This document shows, in pieces, positions 11,641-22,748 of a DNA stretch of 64,000 nucleotides. Location of the stretch: contig UESW01004423.1 in the NCBI GenBank assembly GCA_900491605.1, forward strand, positions 1,552,867 through 1,616,866. Reading direction: 5' to 3'. This DNA is from Calamus simplicifolius (Eukaryota; Streptophyta; Magnoliopsida; Arecales; Arecaceae). How positions within the stretch are numbered: position 1 is the first letter of the stretch; each line of letters starts with the position of its first letter. The notes beneath the pieces were generated by a model. That model made no database searches. It was given only the letters and a program-made list of their open reading frames with translations, and was not told the DNA's origin. Made by a program: the position numbers and the translations under genes.

Positions 11641-11768
11641 CTTGTTTAGTGGTTATTTTATTTACTGCAAATAGCTTCTAGATTAAAAAAAAAAAAAACT
11701 CAAACTATAAGGCTAAACCTTTAACTTTTATTGTGTGGAACCAATTAAGCAACCAACACTCTCATAAA

Positions 11769-12193
11769 ATGGATTTAGATAACCTTAGTACAATCAAACT
11801 CGAAAAGTTTAATGGGTCATTCTTTAGGAGGTGACAAAGCCAAGTGAAATACTTGTTTACCACTTTAGGCTTATTTTCTGCCTTAGAATTTTTAGATCCC
11901 AAATCCAATTCTCAACCAAGTTCTTTTAATGTGGTTGAGACTTCTTCCTCAACATCAAAAATACCCTAAGAAATAGATTTTTATTGTAGACATAGAATTC
12001 TAAATGCTCTATCTGATAACCATTATGATGCTTACCTTCTTACTAAAATTGCTAAGGAACTATGGGATGCCCTTGAGGCTGAATATGGGATGGATGAAGC
12101 TGGTCTAAATCGATTCACCATCTCAAAATTTTAAAAGTACATAATGATAAATTTCAAACCTATTAGTATCCAAATACATGAATTCTAAGATTT
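11769..12193 (+). pseudogene. Ty1/copia gag relic (unit 1)
   Basis: From an ATG at 11769 the frame reads a copia-type Gag start (MDLDNLSTIKLEKFNGS), then passages such as LWDALEAEYGMDEAG typical of the DUF4219/UBN2 Gag region. Several in-frame stops (for example TGA near 11832 and TAA near 11967) disable it. It stops where CACTA-like sequence begins at about 12197. Confidence 0.65.
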
Positions 12194-12196
12194 TCT

Positions 12197-12770
12197 TACT
12201 ACAAGAAAATAGCATAATAGTGACACAAATTTTCGTCACTATTCAGGAGCAAATCGGGTTTAGAGATGGATTAGTGATGAAAATCTTGTCGTTACTATTT
12301 TTACCATTGCTAATTTTAATGACGAAAAAAGCATCTCTCACAAAACATAGCGACGGAGTTGTGATGGATTATCCATCAAATATTTGTGATGGAATACATT
12401 TTTATTACTAAATAATAGTTATCGAAAGAGGGTGTGTCCGTCACTAGATTGTGACGGATAAGTGACGGTTGATCCATCACTCATTATTTCATTGTCATAA
12501 ATATTTTTATCACTATTTCATCACAATTTAAACATAATTTAATGACAGATTATTGATGGACATTCGGTCACTAGTCCATCACGAACTATTCGTTACTATT
12601 TCATCATAATTTAGTGATAGATTGTTGACAAAATGTGTCACTAATAGTTTCATCACCATGCTATCATAATTTACTAATGGATTAATGACGAATAATCCAT
12701 CGGTCATCCATCATTATTCCATCACTAATCAATCACTAATGGTTTCATCACTAATTTGTCACTACAACTT
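12197..12770. mobile_element. CACTA-derived end with subterminal repeats (unit 1)
   Basis: The sequence opens with ACTACAAGAAAAT, one base from the usual CACTA terminus, followed by more than ten GTGACGGA/TCCGTCAC/CATCACTAA-type words in both orientations over about 560 bp. That is the pattern of CACTA subterminal repeats. No matching right terminus or transposase is present, so it is a fragment or a very decayed non-autonomous copy inside the gag relic. Confidence 0.6.
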
Positions 12771-13280
12771 GCACAAAGAAACGAAAACTAGTCCTTAGGG
12801 CAGTGTCTAACACACTTCGATCCAGGCGTGGTTCTTATCTTTTTTTAATTTTAAATTTTTTATATTTAAAATTTTAGACTAAAATTTTTAAATAGGTTTT
12901 CAAAATCAATTATTTTCAACACATTTCTCACTCTTATTTCATCCATTTTTTTCTCTGGAGCACTTGCATGGATAAAAGTGGACACAGATGGTGTATTGTA
13001 TTCTCATTGCCCTTTGTATATTTGCATTGCAATTGTGCTAAATAACACAACCACACATGAATTGGGGGGGACAATAAAGTGACTCTTAATGAGTGATTGT
13101 TCTAAGTAAACGTAGCATTACATTGTGATAGCAGCGTACGTAGATGCCTTCAATGCAAATGCAACAAACAAGGCCAAGCAGTCTTCCCAAATCTAACACT
13201 TAATTAAAAAAAAAATTTCTATAACTTTGACAACTGCTACTTCTAGTCTTTTGCATGTCGTAATATATGAAAACATACAA

Positions 13281-14530
13281 TCAAGACTCGTCGGCTTTGC
13301 CGGCAACGGTTATCTTTGCGAGCCTTCCACCGTTGACGTAGTCTCTAGGACTATGAGATGCAACGCCTGGAAAGATCAGCCAAAATGCCCTGTAGAGGAT
13401 TGAGAAAAACTCTTCTTTGAAGTCTTTACCTTGGGTTCTCCCGAGGAGGAGAGCCTTGATGAGATCCCCGAGAGCATTGAAATATACTGGAATTGTATAT
13501 CTCAGTGCAAAGTAGTTGGGGTTTGGTGAGTCAATCACAACCTGTTAATCACGGTAGAAAAAAGAACATTAAAAAAAGTAAAAAAAAAAAAAACAACGTT
13601 GCAACTTCAAAATAACTGAGTGGAAAAATTAAGAAGGAACGCAGAACAATAAGGAACCTCTGGTTTACCTGCCTTTCATACCATCCGTGGTAGTTGATGC
13701 AGGTCCCACAATGCTTAAACAGTGATATCGGTGGCATATCAGATGGGACTCGTGGGACGATATCATACCGATATACCATCCTATAGTACCTTGCGCCCAA
13801 GATGGACTCCATGTATTTCTTGAAGGTAGCATCTCCAACCCTAGGCTGCCCATATGTCATTATACCGTATATGGAATCGAAGATGTCATTTTCCTCGTGC
13901 AAGACTAGCAAAGCAGGGAAAACGGTAATAATTTTTTTCGAGAGACGTGTGTTTTTTTAATCGATGTGCATTAAAGCTGTGCCATTTCACATACGGTAAT
14001 ATATTAAGTACGTGGTAAATCCTTCAAGAAATAAGATAAAGAATAGGTAATTGATTGAACCAGAGATTATTTTATGCTTACAAAAAGCATGCGGTGAACC
14101 TTTGTGGCAAAGGAAATAAAAGTACCTTCCTCTCCTGTTTCTCAGATAAAGAGGAGACATCAAGACAGAAAAAGCGAAAAGTCCAGTAAAAAAAACGAAA
14201 AGAAGATGAGGAGGACAAGGAAGAAAAAAGATTCATCTTGCTGCCTAAAGCAATTCAATGAGCAAGTCGATGAGGAGAGAAAACCTGTGATAACGTTCCA
14301 GATTAAGCCTCGTATTCCACCATTAAGGGATATCAAGTTCAACATGAACTCAGTAACGCGCCCAATCCACTTGAGTGTTGTTCTAGTCACTTGAGTGTTT
14401 GTGTGCTGCATTCCACGAACTGATGGCTGATGAGGGGTCTTCTAAAGATCAGAAGGCTCAGTAGATCTAGCAGGCTTATTTTCTCATGCCGGCATATCAT
14501 GTACCCATCACAAGGAGTTTCAGAAACCAT
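13281..14530 (-). pseudogene. OBL-type lipase pseudogene 1
   Basis: Compared with the intact gene at 33816-36219, this copy keeps exon 1 (14530-14285, ATG reading MVSETPC), part of intron 1, the 3' part of exon 4 (13925-13669) and exon 5 (13541-13281). A deletion joins exon 4 straight to intron 1 and removes exons 2 and 3 and the GHSLGG serine motif. Exon 1 also lacks about 75 bp and runs into a stop. The aspartate (YDIVPRVP) and histidine (ASHSPRDYV) regions remain, and exon 5 ends with a longer tail (KITVAGKADES) than the intact gene. The 3' flank (12960-13280) is homologous to that of the intact gene. Confidence 0.85.
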
Positions 14531-14619
14531 TGGCAAAAAGGAATGAGGAGGAAAGGAGAAGGGGTATAGCCGAGAGAAAGGAGACAGAAGCGACGACCCC
14601 GGGAAGTCGGGATGCGCTC

Positions 14620-14627
14620 TTTTTATA
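14620..14627 (-). promoter_or_regulatory. TATA box of lipase pseudogene 1
   Basis: TATAAAAA on the minus strand lies about 90 bp upstream of the ATG at 14530. It is conserved in all relic copies (18540-18547, 37988-37995, 50170-50177) but absent upstream of the intact gene. Confidence 0.6.
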
Positions 14628-14931
14628 CAGGGAACTCAGCTCGTGGAACTCGATTACCTGTTCAGCAGCCACATTGCATGGCATATCAAGGTAAAGTAAT
14701 GGTCTCATGTATCATCACAATGATCTTTCAACTACTTATATAACCGTGCCACGGTACATATCCTATGCCTTAGGATGATGGGTTGGTGTAAGCTGCCGTG
14801 CAAGACGGGTAGGGGGAAGCACAATTCCACCGTGCACGATGGGGCTGTGACGACTCCAGCAACGCGGTTTCAAAACCACGTTGTCGATGTTTTCTAATCA
14901 AGCATTGAAAGTAACGATGCGGTCCATGTTT

Positions 14932-15022
14932 TATTGGATTTTATTCACATTAAACTATATGTGCGTATCTCGAATCAGAGCCACAGCTTCTCTCTTCCTT
15001 ATTTTTTTTCAATTTCTCAACA
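14932..15022 (+). repeat. 5' LTR of the short-LTR copia, cut off by the duplication junction
   Basis: A 91-bp copy of the LTR seen complete at 18852-18943 (start mutated from TG to TA; ends CTCAACA). Sixty bases later the duplication junction begins, so the rest of this element is absent here. Confidence 0.8.
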
Positions 15023-15687
15023 ATATCAAATGTTCTTTGTACTTTCTGAAATACTTTTTGAGCCAACCATAAATACATTTATAGGATCGTATCGAACTGG
15101 ATCATTATAGCTTAGGGATGGCCGACAACCTGCACGCCTTTGTTCAGGCACGATTCTTTATCTTCTTTTGATTTTAAATTTTTTTATGCATTCAAATTTT
15201 TAAATTAATTTTCTAGCCATTTTTAGAAAGAAGTTTTCGTAAAAAATAAATATATTCTTCAATAGCTAAGGACTATTTTCCTTTTCACTAGAAATTGCTA
15301 GAACTTTTTTGTAAGTTATTAAAAATATATTTTTTCCTTATTTTTCAATATGTGCATAAATCTTTAAAAAAAAATTAAAAAAATGGTCTTGAATTTAATA
15401 TTTAAAATTCAAACTAGAAATTTGAAATTCAAATCTAAAATTTAAAATTCAAATCTAAAATTTGAAAATTAAAATTACAATTTCAAAAATTTAAAATAAT
15501 TAATTTTTTGAAATTTATATTTTAAAAATTAAATTTAAATTTAAATTATTTGAGTTAATCTTGTTTAGTGGTTATTTTATTTACTGCAAATAGCTTCTAG
15601 ATTTAAAAAAAAAAAAACTCAAACTATAAGGCTAAACCTTTAACTTTTATTGTGTGGAACCAATTAAGCAACTAACACTCTCATAAA

Positions 15688-16116
15688 ATGGGTTTAGATA
15701 ACCTTAATACAATCAAACTCGAAAAGTTTAATGGGTCATTCTTTAGGAGGTGACAAAGCCAAGTGAAATACTTGTTTACCACTTTAGGCTTATTTTCTGC
15801 CTTAGAATTTTTAGATCCCAAATCCAATTCTCAACCAAGTTCTTTTAATGTGGTTGAGACTTCTTCCTCAACATCAAAAATATCCTAAGAAATAGATTTT
15901 TATTGTAGACATAGAATTCTAAATGCTCTATCTGATAACCATTATGATGCTTACCTTCTCACTAAAATTGCTAAGGAACTATGGGATGCCGTTGAGGCTG
16001 AATATGGGATGGATGAAGCTGGTCTAAATCGATTCACCATCTCAAAATTTTAAAAGTACATAATGATAAATTTCAAATCTATTAGTATTCAAATACATGA
16101 ATTTCAAGGTTTTCTT
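15688..16116 (+). pseudogene. Ty1/copia gag relic (unit 2)
   Basis: Duplicate of 11769-12193 with a few substitutions and the same in-frame stops. It was already dead before the tandem duplication. Confidence 0.65.
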
Positions 16117-16690
16117 ACTACAAGAAAATAGCATAATAGTGACACAAATTTTCGTCACTATTCAGTAGCAAATCGGGTTTAGAGATGGATTAGTGATGAA
16201 AATCTTGTCGTTACTATTTTTACCGTTGCTAATTTTAATGACGAAAAAAGCATCTCTCACAAAACATAGCGACGGAGTTGTGATGGATTATCCATCAAAT
16301 ATTTGTGATGGAATACATTTTTATTACTAAATAATAGTTATCGAAAGAGGGTGTGTCCGTCACTAGATTGTGACGGATAAGTGACGGTTAATCCATCACT
16401 CATTATTTCATTGTCATAAATATTTTTATCACTATTTCATCACAATTTAAACATAATTTAATGACAGATTATTGATGGACATTCGGTCACTAGTCCATCA
16501 TGAACTATTCGTTACTACTTCATCATAATTTAGTGATAGATTGTTGACAAAATGTGTCACTAATAGTTCCATCACCATGCTATCACAATTTACTAATGGA
16601 TTAATGACGAATAATCCATCAGTCATCCATCATTATTCCATCACTAATCAATCACTAATGGTTTCATCACTAATTTGTCACTACAACTTG
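16117..16690. mobile_element. CACTA-derived end with subterminal repeats (unit 2)
   Basis: Duplicate of 12197-12770, with the same ACTACAAGAAAAT start and the same bidirectional GTGACGG words. Confidence 0.6.
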
Positions 16691-17201
16691 CACGAAGGAA
16701 CGAAAACTAGTCCTTAGGGCAGTGTCTAACACACTTCGATCCAGGCGTGGTTCTCATCTTTTTTTAATTTTAAATTTTTTATATTTAAAATTTTAGACTA
16801 AAATTTTTAAATAGGTTTTCAAAATCAATTATTTTCAACACATTTCTCACTCTTATTTCATCCATTTTTTTCTCTGGAGCACTTGCATGGATAAAAGTGG
16901 ACACAGATGGTGTATTGTATTCTCATTGCCCTTTGTATATTTGCATTGCAATTGTGCTAAATAACACAACCACACATGAATTGGGGGGGACAATAAAGTG
17001 ACTCTTAATGAGTGATTGTTCTAAGTAAACGGAGCATTACATTGTGATAGCAGCGTACGTAGATGCCTTCAATGCAAATGCAACAAACAAGGCCAAGCAG
17101 TCTTCCCAAATCTAACACTTAATTAAAAAAAAAAAATTTCTATAACTTTGACAACTGCTACTTCTAGTCTTTTGCATGTCGTAATATATGAAAACATACA
17201 A

Positions 17202-18450
17202 TCAAGACTCGTCGGCTTTGCCGGCAACGGTTATCTTTGCGAGCCTTCCACCGTTGACGTAGTCTCTAGGACTATGAGATGCAACGCCTGGAAAGATCAG
17301 CCAAAATGCCCTGTAGAGGATTGAGAAAAACTCTTCTTTGAAGTCTTTACCTTGGGTTCTCCCGAGGAGGAGAGCCTTGATGAGATCCCCGAGAGCATTG
17401 AAATATACTGGAATTGTATATCTCAGTGCAAAGTAGTTGGGGTTTGGTGAGTCAATCACAACCTGTTAATCACGGTAGAAAAAAGAACATTAAAAAAAGT
17501 AAAAAAGAAAAAACAACGTTGCAACTTCAAAATAACTGAGTGGAAAAATTAAGAAGGAACGCAGAACAATAAGGAACCTCTGGTTTACCTGCCTTTCATA
17601 CCATCCGTGGTAGTTGATGCAGGTCCCACAATGCTTAAACAGTGATATCGGTGGCATATCAGATGGGACTCGTGGGACGATATCATACCGATATACCATC
17701 CTATAGTACCTTGCGCCCAAGATGGACTCCATGTATTTCTTGAAGGTAGCATCTCCAACCCTAGGCTGCCCATATGTCATTATACCGTATATGGAATCGA
17801 AGATGTCATTTTCCTCGTGCAAGACTAGCAAAGCAGGGAAAACGGTAATAATTTTTTTCGAGAGACGTGTGTTTTTTTAATCGATGTGCATTAAAGCTGT
17901 GCCATTTCACATACGGTAATATATTAAGTACGTGGTAAATCCTTCAAGAAATAAGATAAAGAATAGGTAATTGATTGAACCATAGATTATTTTATGCTTA
18001 CAAAAAGCATGCGGTGAACCTTTGTGGCAAAGGAAATAAAAGTACCTTCCTCTCCTGTTTCTCAGATAAAGAGAAGACATCAAGACAGAAAAAACGAAAA
18101 GTCCAGTAAAAAAAACGAAAAGAAGATGAGGAGGACAAGGAAGAAAAAAGATTCATCTTGCTGCCTAAAGCAATTCAATGAGCAAGTCGATGAGGAGAGA
18201 AAACCTGTGATAACGTTCCAGATTAAGCCTCGTATTCCACCATTAAGGGATATCAAGTTCAACATGAACTCAGTAACGCGCCCAATCCACTTGAGTGTTG
18301 TTCTAGTCACTTGAGTGTTTGTGTGCTGCATTCCACGAACTGATGGCTGATGAGGGGTCTTCTAAAGATCAGAAGGCTCAGTAGATCTAGCAGGCTTATT
18401 TTCTCATGCCGGCATATCATGTACCCATCACAAGGAGTTTCAGAAACCAT
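17202..18450 (-). pseudogene. OBL-type lipase pseudogene 2
   Basis: Same broken structure as the copy at 13281-14530: exon 5 at 17462-17202, partial exon 4 at 17845-17589, exon 1 at 18450-18205, and the same exon-4-to-intron-1 deletion that removes the catalytic serine. Because both copies share the deletion, it predates the tandem duplication. TATA box at 18540-18547. Confidence 0.85.
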
Positions 18451-18851
18451 TGGCAAAAAGGAATGAGGAGGAAAGGAGAAGGGGTATAGCCGAGAGAAAG
18501 GAGACAGAAGCGACGACCCCGGGAAGTCGGGATGCGCTCTTTTTATACAGGGAACTCAGCTCGTGGAACTCGATTACCTGTTCAACAGCCACATTGCATG
18601 GCATATCAAGGTAAAGTAATGGTCTCATGTATCATCACAATGATCTTTCAACTACTTATATAACCGTGCCACGGTACATATCCTATGCCTTAGGATGATG
18701 GGTTGGTGTAAGCTGCCGTGCAAGACGGGTAGGGGGAAGCACAATTCCACCGTGCACGACAGGGCTGTGACGACTCCAGCAATGCGGTTTCAAAACCACA
18801 TTGTCGATGTTTTCTAATCAAGCATTGAAAGTAACGATGCGGTCCATGTTT

Positions 18852-21576
18852 TGTTAGATTTTGTTCACATTAAACTATATGTGCGTATCTCAAATGAGAG
18901 CCACAGCTTCTCTCTTCCTTATTTTTTTTTCAATTTCTCAACAATATCAAATGTTCTTTGTACTTTCTAAAATACTTTTTGAGCCAACCATAAATACATT
19001 TATAAGATTTAACAATCCTTGATCAAGGGTGCACAAAAATATTAATGAACCTTTGATCCTAGGCAATATTTAAAGATTTTTTGGAATGTATTTTTAAAAT
19101 CAAGCATTGCAATCTAGAATGCATCGATTCATCAAAGCACCGCGATGCTTCGTAATAATTTTTTTTCGTTGTGAGAATCACCGTAAGAGTCCAAAAAGTT
19201 AAGGATTTAAAACCCGAAGAGATATATTCCCAACTCATTTCTTTCTATGTGATAGAATGAAGTTGACAGAATTTTATTCGTAAGGAACTTATTGTTCTTC
19301 AAGTGGAAGATGATCCTAAAACTTTTAAGAAAGCAATGGCTTCGAGAGATTCTGCTTTTTGGAAGGAAGCTATTCAAAATGAGATGGATTCGATTATGTC
19401 AAACCACACTTGGGAGCTTGTCGACTTACCCAAAAGGTCTAAACCGATTGGTTATAAATGTGTGTTTAAGAAAAAGTATCATAGTAATGATATTTTAAAC
19501 ACCTACAAGGCTAGACTAGTAGCTAAAGGTTTTCGATAAAAAGCCTAAGCCTATTGGTTGTAAATGTCTTTAAGAAGAAGTATCATATTGATGGAACTTT
19601 AAACACCTATAAGGCTAGACTAGTAGCTAAAGGTTTTTGACAAAAAGAAGGAATTGACTATGTTGATTCATATGTATCTATAGCTAGAATAACAACAATT
19701 AGAGTATTGTTTACATTGGCTTCATTACACAACCTTTATGTTCATCAAATGGATATCAAAACAACATTCCTAAATGGTGATCTCAATGAGAAGGTCTCCA
19801 TAGAATAACCAAAGGGTTTTGTTCTACTGGGTAATGAACATAAAGTGTGCAAGCTTGTTAAATCTTTGTTTGCATTGAAACAAGCACCCAAATAATGGCA
19901 TGAGAAGTTTGACTCTGTCATACTCTCAAATAGATTTGTTTACAATGTTTCTGATAAGTGTTTATATACTAAAATGCATGATGACTTTGTTGTATATGTG
20001 TGCCTTTATGTTGATGATATATTGATCAATAGCAATGAAATGAAAGACATACAAGAAACGAAGAGATTTCTATCATCCATTTTCAAGATGAAAGATCTTG
20101 GACAAGTTGACACTATTGTGGGCATCAAAGTGAAACAAAATAGTAAAGGTTTGAACTTGGTCAATCACATTATGCTGAGAAAGTGTTACACAAGTTTAAA
20201 CATTTGAAGTTCAAAGAAGTGAACACTCCGTTCGATCCAAGGCTTAAGCTTGAAAAGAATAGTGGACAAGTCGTGGCACAACATGAGTATGCAAGTGTTA
20301 TTGGTTGTCTAATGTATTTGATGTAATACACTAGACCCGATATAACATTTGCAGTCAGTAAGCTGAGTAGGTTTATACTAGCAACCTGAATGTAGAGCAT
20401 TGGAAGACTATTGGTAGAGTCTTTGGTTATCTTTTGAAAATCAAAAGGCTAGGTCTACAATACTCTAATTTTTTTGATGTATTGGAAGGATGTACCAATG
20501 CAAGTTGAATATCGAATGTGGGAGATAGTAAATCTATCATTGGTTGAATGTTTATACTAGCAGTGGTGCAATATCTTAAAAAATTAAGAAACAAATTTGC
20601 ATTTCACACTCAACATTGGAGTCATAGTTTGTGGCTCTAGCTTCAATAGGACATGAGGCTGAGTGGTTAAGGGATCTTCTATTGAAAATCCCATTGCTTG
20701 TGAGAATATTTTAATTGTATTGATACATTATGATAGCCAAGCCATTTTAGTCAGATCGTACAGTGAAGTGTACACTGGAAAGTCTAGACACATTAGTCTA
20801 AGACATGAGTATGTAAGAGAATTAATCAAGGATAAAATAATTTTTCTCACTTTTGTGCGATCAAGCTATAATCTAGCTGATCCACTTACTAAACTTCTTA
20901 CAAGAGATTTAGTGAAGATGACTTTCAGAGGGATGGGTCTAAAACTTCTTGAGTAAAAGTTCACCAATGATGGTAACCTAACCTAATACTAGGAAATGAC
21001 TAGTCTTGGGTTCAATGGATAACAACAAGTCATTGATAAGTTGTAGCTGCACTTAGTGTATAGTGTTGACTATTACAAGTTGAAGGGTTGAGCTTTTAAA
21101 CTTTTAATGAAATTCAATCATGTGGATAAGTATCTGTTATAATAGAGATACTAAAAGAACTTCACCTATGTAAACCTTAAGATAGTGTCGTCTTAAGTAC
21201 GAGTTAGAGTTTCTCTTATAAAAAAAAGTTTATGAAACAGGATAAGTACATGGCCATAAATTATGCTGAGCGAGTGGTGTAGGCAAAGAACTTTAAGGAG
21301 TGTGTGTGGAGTATCATTGGTCTTGACACAAGGGATAATGGTTCAAAGCTCTCATATTATCGGCAATCTCCGTTAAGACTTTATGATGCTTACATTAAGG
21401 TTAGGTTCAAATCGAAAGAGACATAACTGTATTAATGCTTCTTTAATTTATTCTGGACTGTACTTAGTCCAATGTGACCAAGTAGGGGATTGTTGAGTTT
21501 TGTTCACATTAAACTAAGTGTGCGTATCTTGGGTGAGAGTCACGGTCTCTCTCTTCCTTTTTTTAAATTCTCAACA
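18852..21576 (+). mobile_element. short-LTR Ty1/copia element, copy A
   Basis: LTRs of 92 bp (18852-18943) and 86 bp (21491-21576) start TGTT and end CTCAACA. Exact 5-bp target duplications TGTTT flank them (18847-18851 and 21577-21581). AGTAGGGGA precedes the 3' LTR as PPT. The interior is only about 2.5 kb: gag, protease and integrase are gone and a broken RT/RNase H remains. LTRs this short are unusual for an element with copia pol. The two LTRs differ at many positions, so the insertion is old. Confidence 0.85.
19303..20956 (+). pseudogene. RT/RNase H relic of the short-LTR copia, copy A
   Basis: Recognisable pieces in order: RT start (SNHTWELVDLPKRSKPIGYK, KARLVAKGFR), a second partial copy of that same segment (19541-19640), VHQMDIKTTFLNGDL, the catalytic VCLYVDDILI at about 20000, then RNase H parts SVYTGKSRHISLRHEYVR-like and NLADPLTKLL up to 20956. 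Several in-frame stops and frameshifts separate them. RT catalyses cDNA synthesis; this copy cannot make it. The internal 100-bp repeat is also in copy B. Confidence 0.85.
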
Positions 21577-21581
21577 TGTTT

Positions 21582-22124
21582 CACCCAAAATAAAAACTAA
21601 AAAAATATTACAATTTATTGGTGCCAACGAGCCACAAAGTTGCATAATGCTTGTAATGGTTCCTACCATCTGTTGATAGTGAATCGAAATTATTTAACTC
21701 AAAAACTCGAGTGTAAGTGGCACCAATCTTTTCTTTCTTATTTGATGTGAAACTTTTCTTATAATGTAAGGTCTTATTGCAAGTCATAAGTTAACTAGAA
21801 TCAGTAAGGTACTTATTGCAAGCCATACCTTAATTAGAATCTATCTCAAGCTAAATCATTAGTGCTATAAGAGTGGCTCCATGACATGTTCGGATGGGCT
21901 TTGATACCATTTGCAATGCCTCAAGCCCAACTCCTAATTAACTTATTAGTAGGCTAAAATCATGTGGCTCAAAAATTCAAGTGAAAGTTTATTGGTAATA
22001 GGTAGACTTGAGTTATAAGCACTTAAACCTTTTTTTTTCATTCAATGTGAGGCTATTTTTGGGGTATTACAATATTTCACGTTATAGCATGAAGATGGTA
22101 TCGAATCTATTATGTTTGGTTCAA
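21582..22124. other. non-coding flank between two copia relics
   Basis: No gene seen. Contains phrases such as TTTGATACCATTTGCAATGCC with poly-T, possibly decayed LTR sequence. It recurs at 60654-61210. Confidence 0.4.
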
Positions 22125-22382
22125 TATTTGATGTCAATATTTGATTAGGGATGATTTCATATTGGATGTGATTATGGCATATATGTGATTTTGATTTTCT
22201 ATATTTACTAGATATAATCTCTATATATTTGCTATATCTATTTCTTTATATATTTTTGTATAGTAATTCTTGCTTTGTAATGTTGCTTATTTCATGGCAA
22301 CTACCTCTATATATATTTCATGGGAATAATTCCTCACTCCTCGTTCAGCATTACTTCATCGGGTATTTTGTACCCTCTTTTT

Positions 22383-22748
22383 GGGAGCCTCTATTTGCAC
22401 CGCAAAAATTGCTCTCTATACACCCCAATTTTTTTAAAAAAATTAGTTTCCTAAACTACCCTCCCCCCTCCTCTCACATTCACTCCGGTGGAACCCCCTC
22501 CCCCTCTCCCATTCGCTTCCACGGAACCTCCCTTCCCCGGTCGATCCACACCCCCCCTCGGGCTTCCCCCGCTTCCTTAGTCGATCCGGCCCTGACCCCC
22601 CTCTCCGACTTTCCCTTGCACCAGTGCTCCCGGGAGGGGGGGACCGGAGCGAACGGGGAATGGGGGGGGGGGGGGGGCGAAGCAGGGGGGTTTTAAAAAA
22701 ATTTGGAGGTATAGAGAGCAATTTTTGTGGTGCAAATAGAAGCTCTCC
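22383..22748. mobile_element. MITE with long TIRs and G/C-rich core, copy A
   Basis: Inverted ends read CTATTTGCACCGCAAAAATT on the left and the complement on the right, extending into GCTCTCTATA. The core is extremely C-rich then G-rich, with a G run of about 17 near 22664. Copy B (61456-61889) is about 70 bp longer because it keeps GGGTAGTTTAGGAAATTAA in the right arm, which pairs with the left arm. The target duplication is not clear; a Mutator-like origin is possible. Confidence 0.7.

Larger units (their letters stand above)
11165..15082. repeat. tandem duplication, unit 1 (3.92 kb)
   Basis: This unit recurs head-to-tail at 15083-19003 with only scattered differences. Order within it: LTR-like AT-rich sequence, copia gag relic, CACTA-derived end, lipase pseudogene (minus), lipase promoter, copia short LTR. 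AGGAT occurs at the left edge (11165-11169) and at the junction (15083-15087); at the end of unit 2 the uninterrupted sequence reads AAGAT then TTAAC. Confidence 0.9.
15083..19003. repeat. tandem duplication, unit 2
   Basis: The second head-to-tail copy, same orientation and content. It runs on past 19004 into the rest of the short-LTR copia, whereas unit 1 is cut 60 bp after the 5' LTR. So the copia insertion came first, and the duplication junction lies inside that element. Confidence 0.9.

Noticed and set aside
14104..14411. 96-codon plus-strand frame over lipase exon 1 and intron 1, repeated at 18.0 kb
   Set aside because: It is the antisense of the lipase relic; lysine-rich because the intron is purine-rich on that strand.
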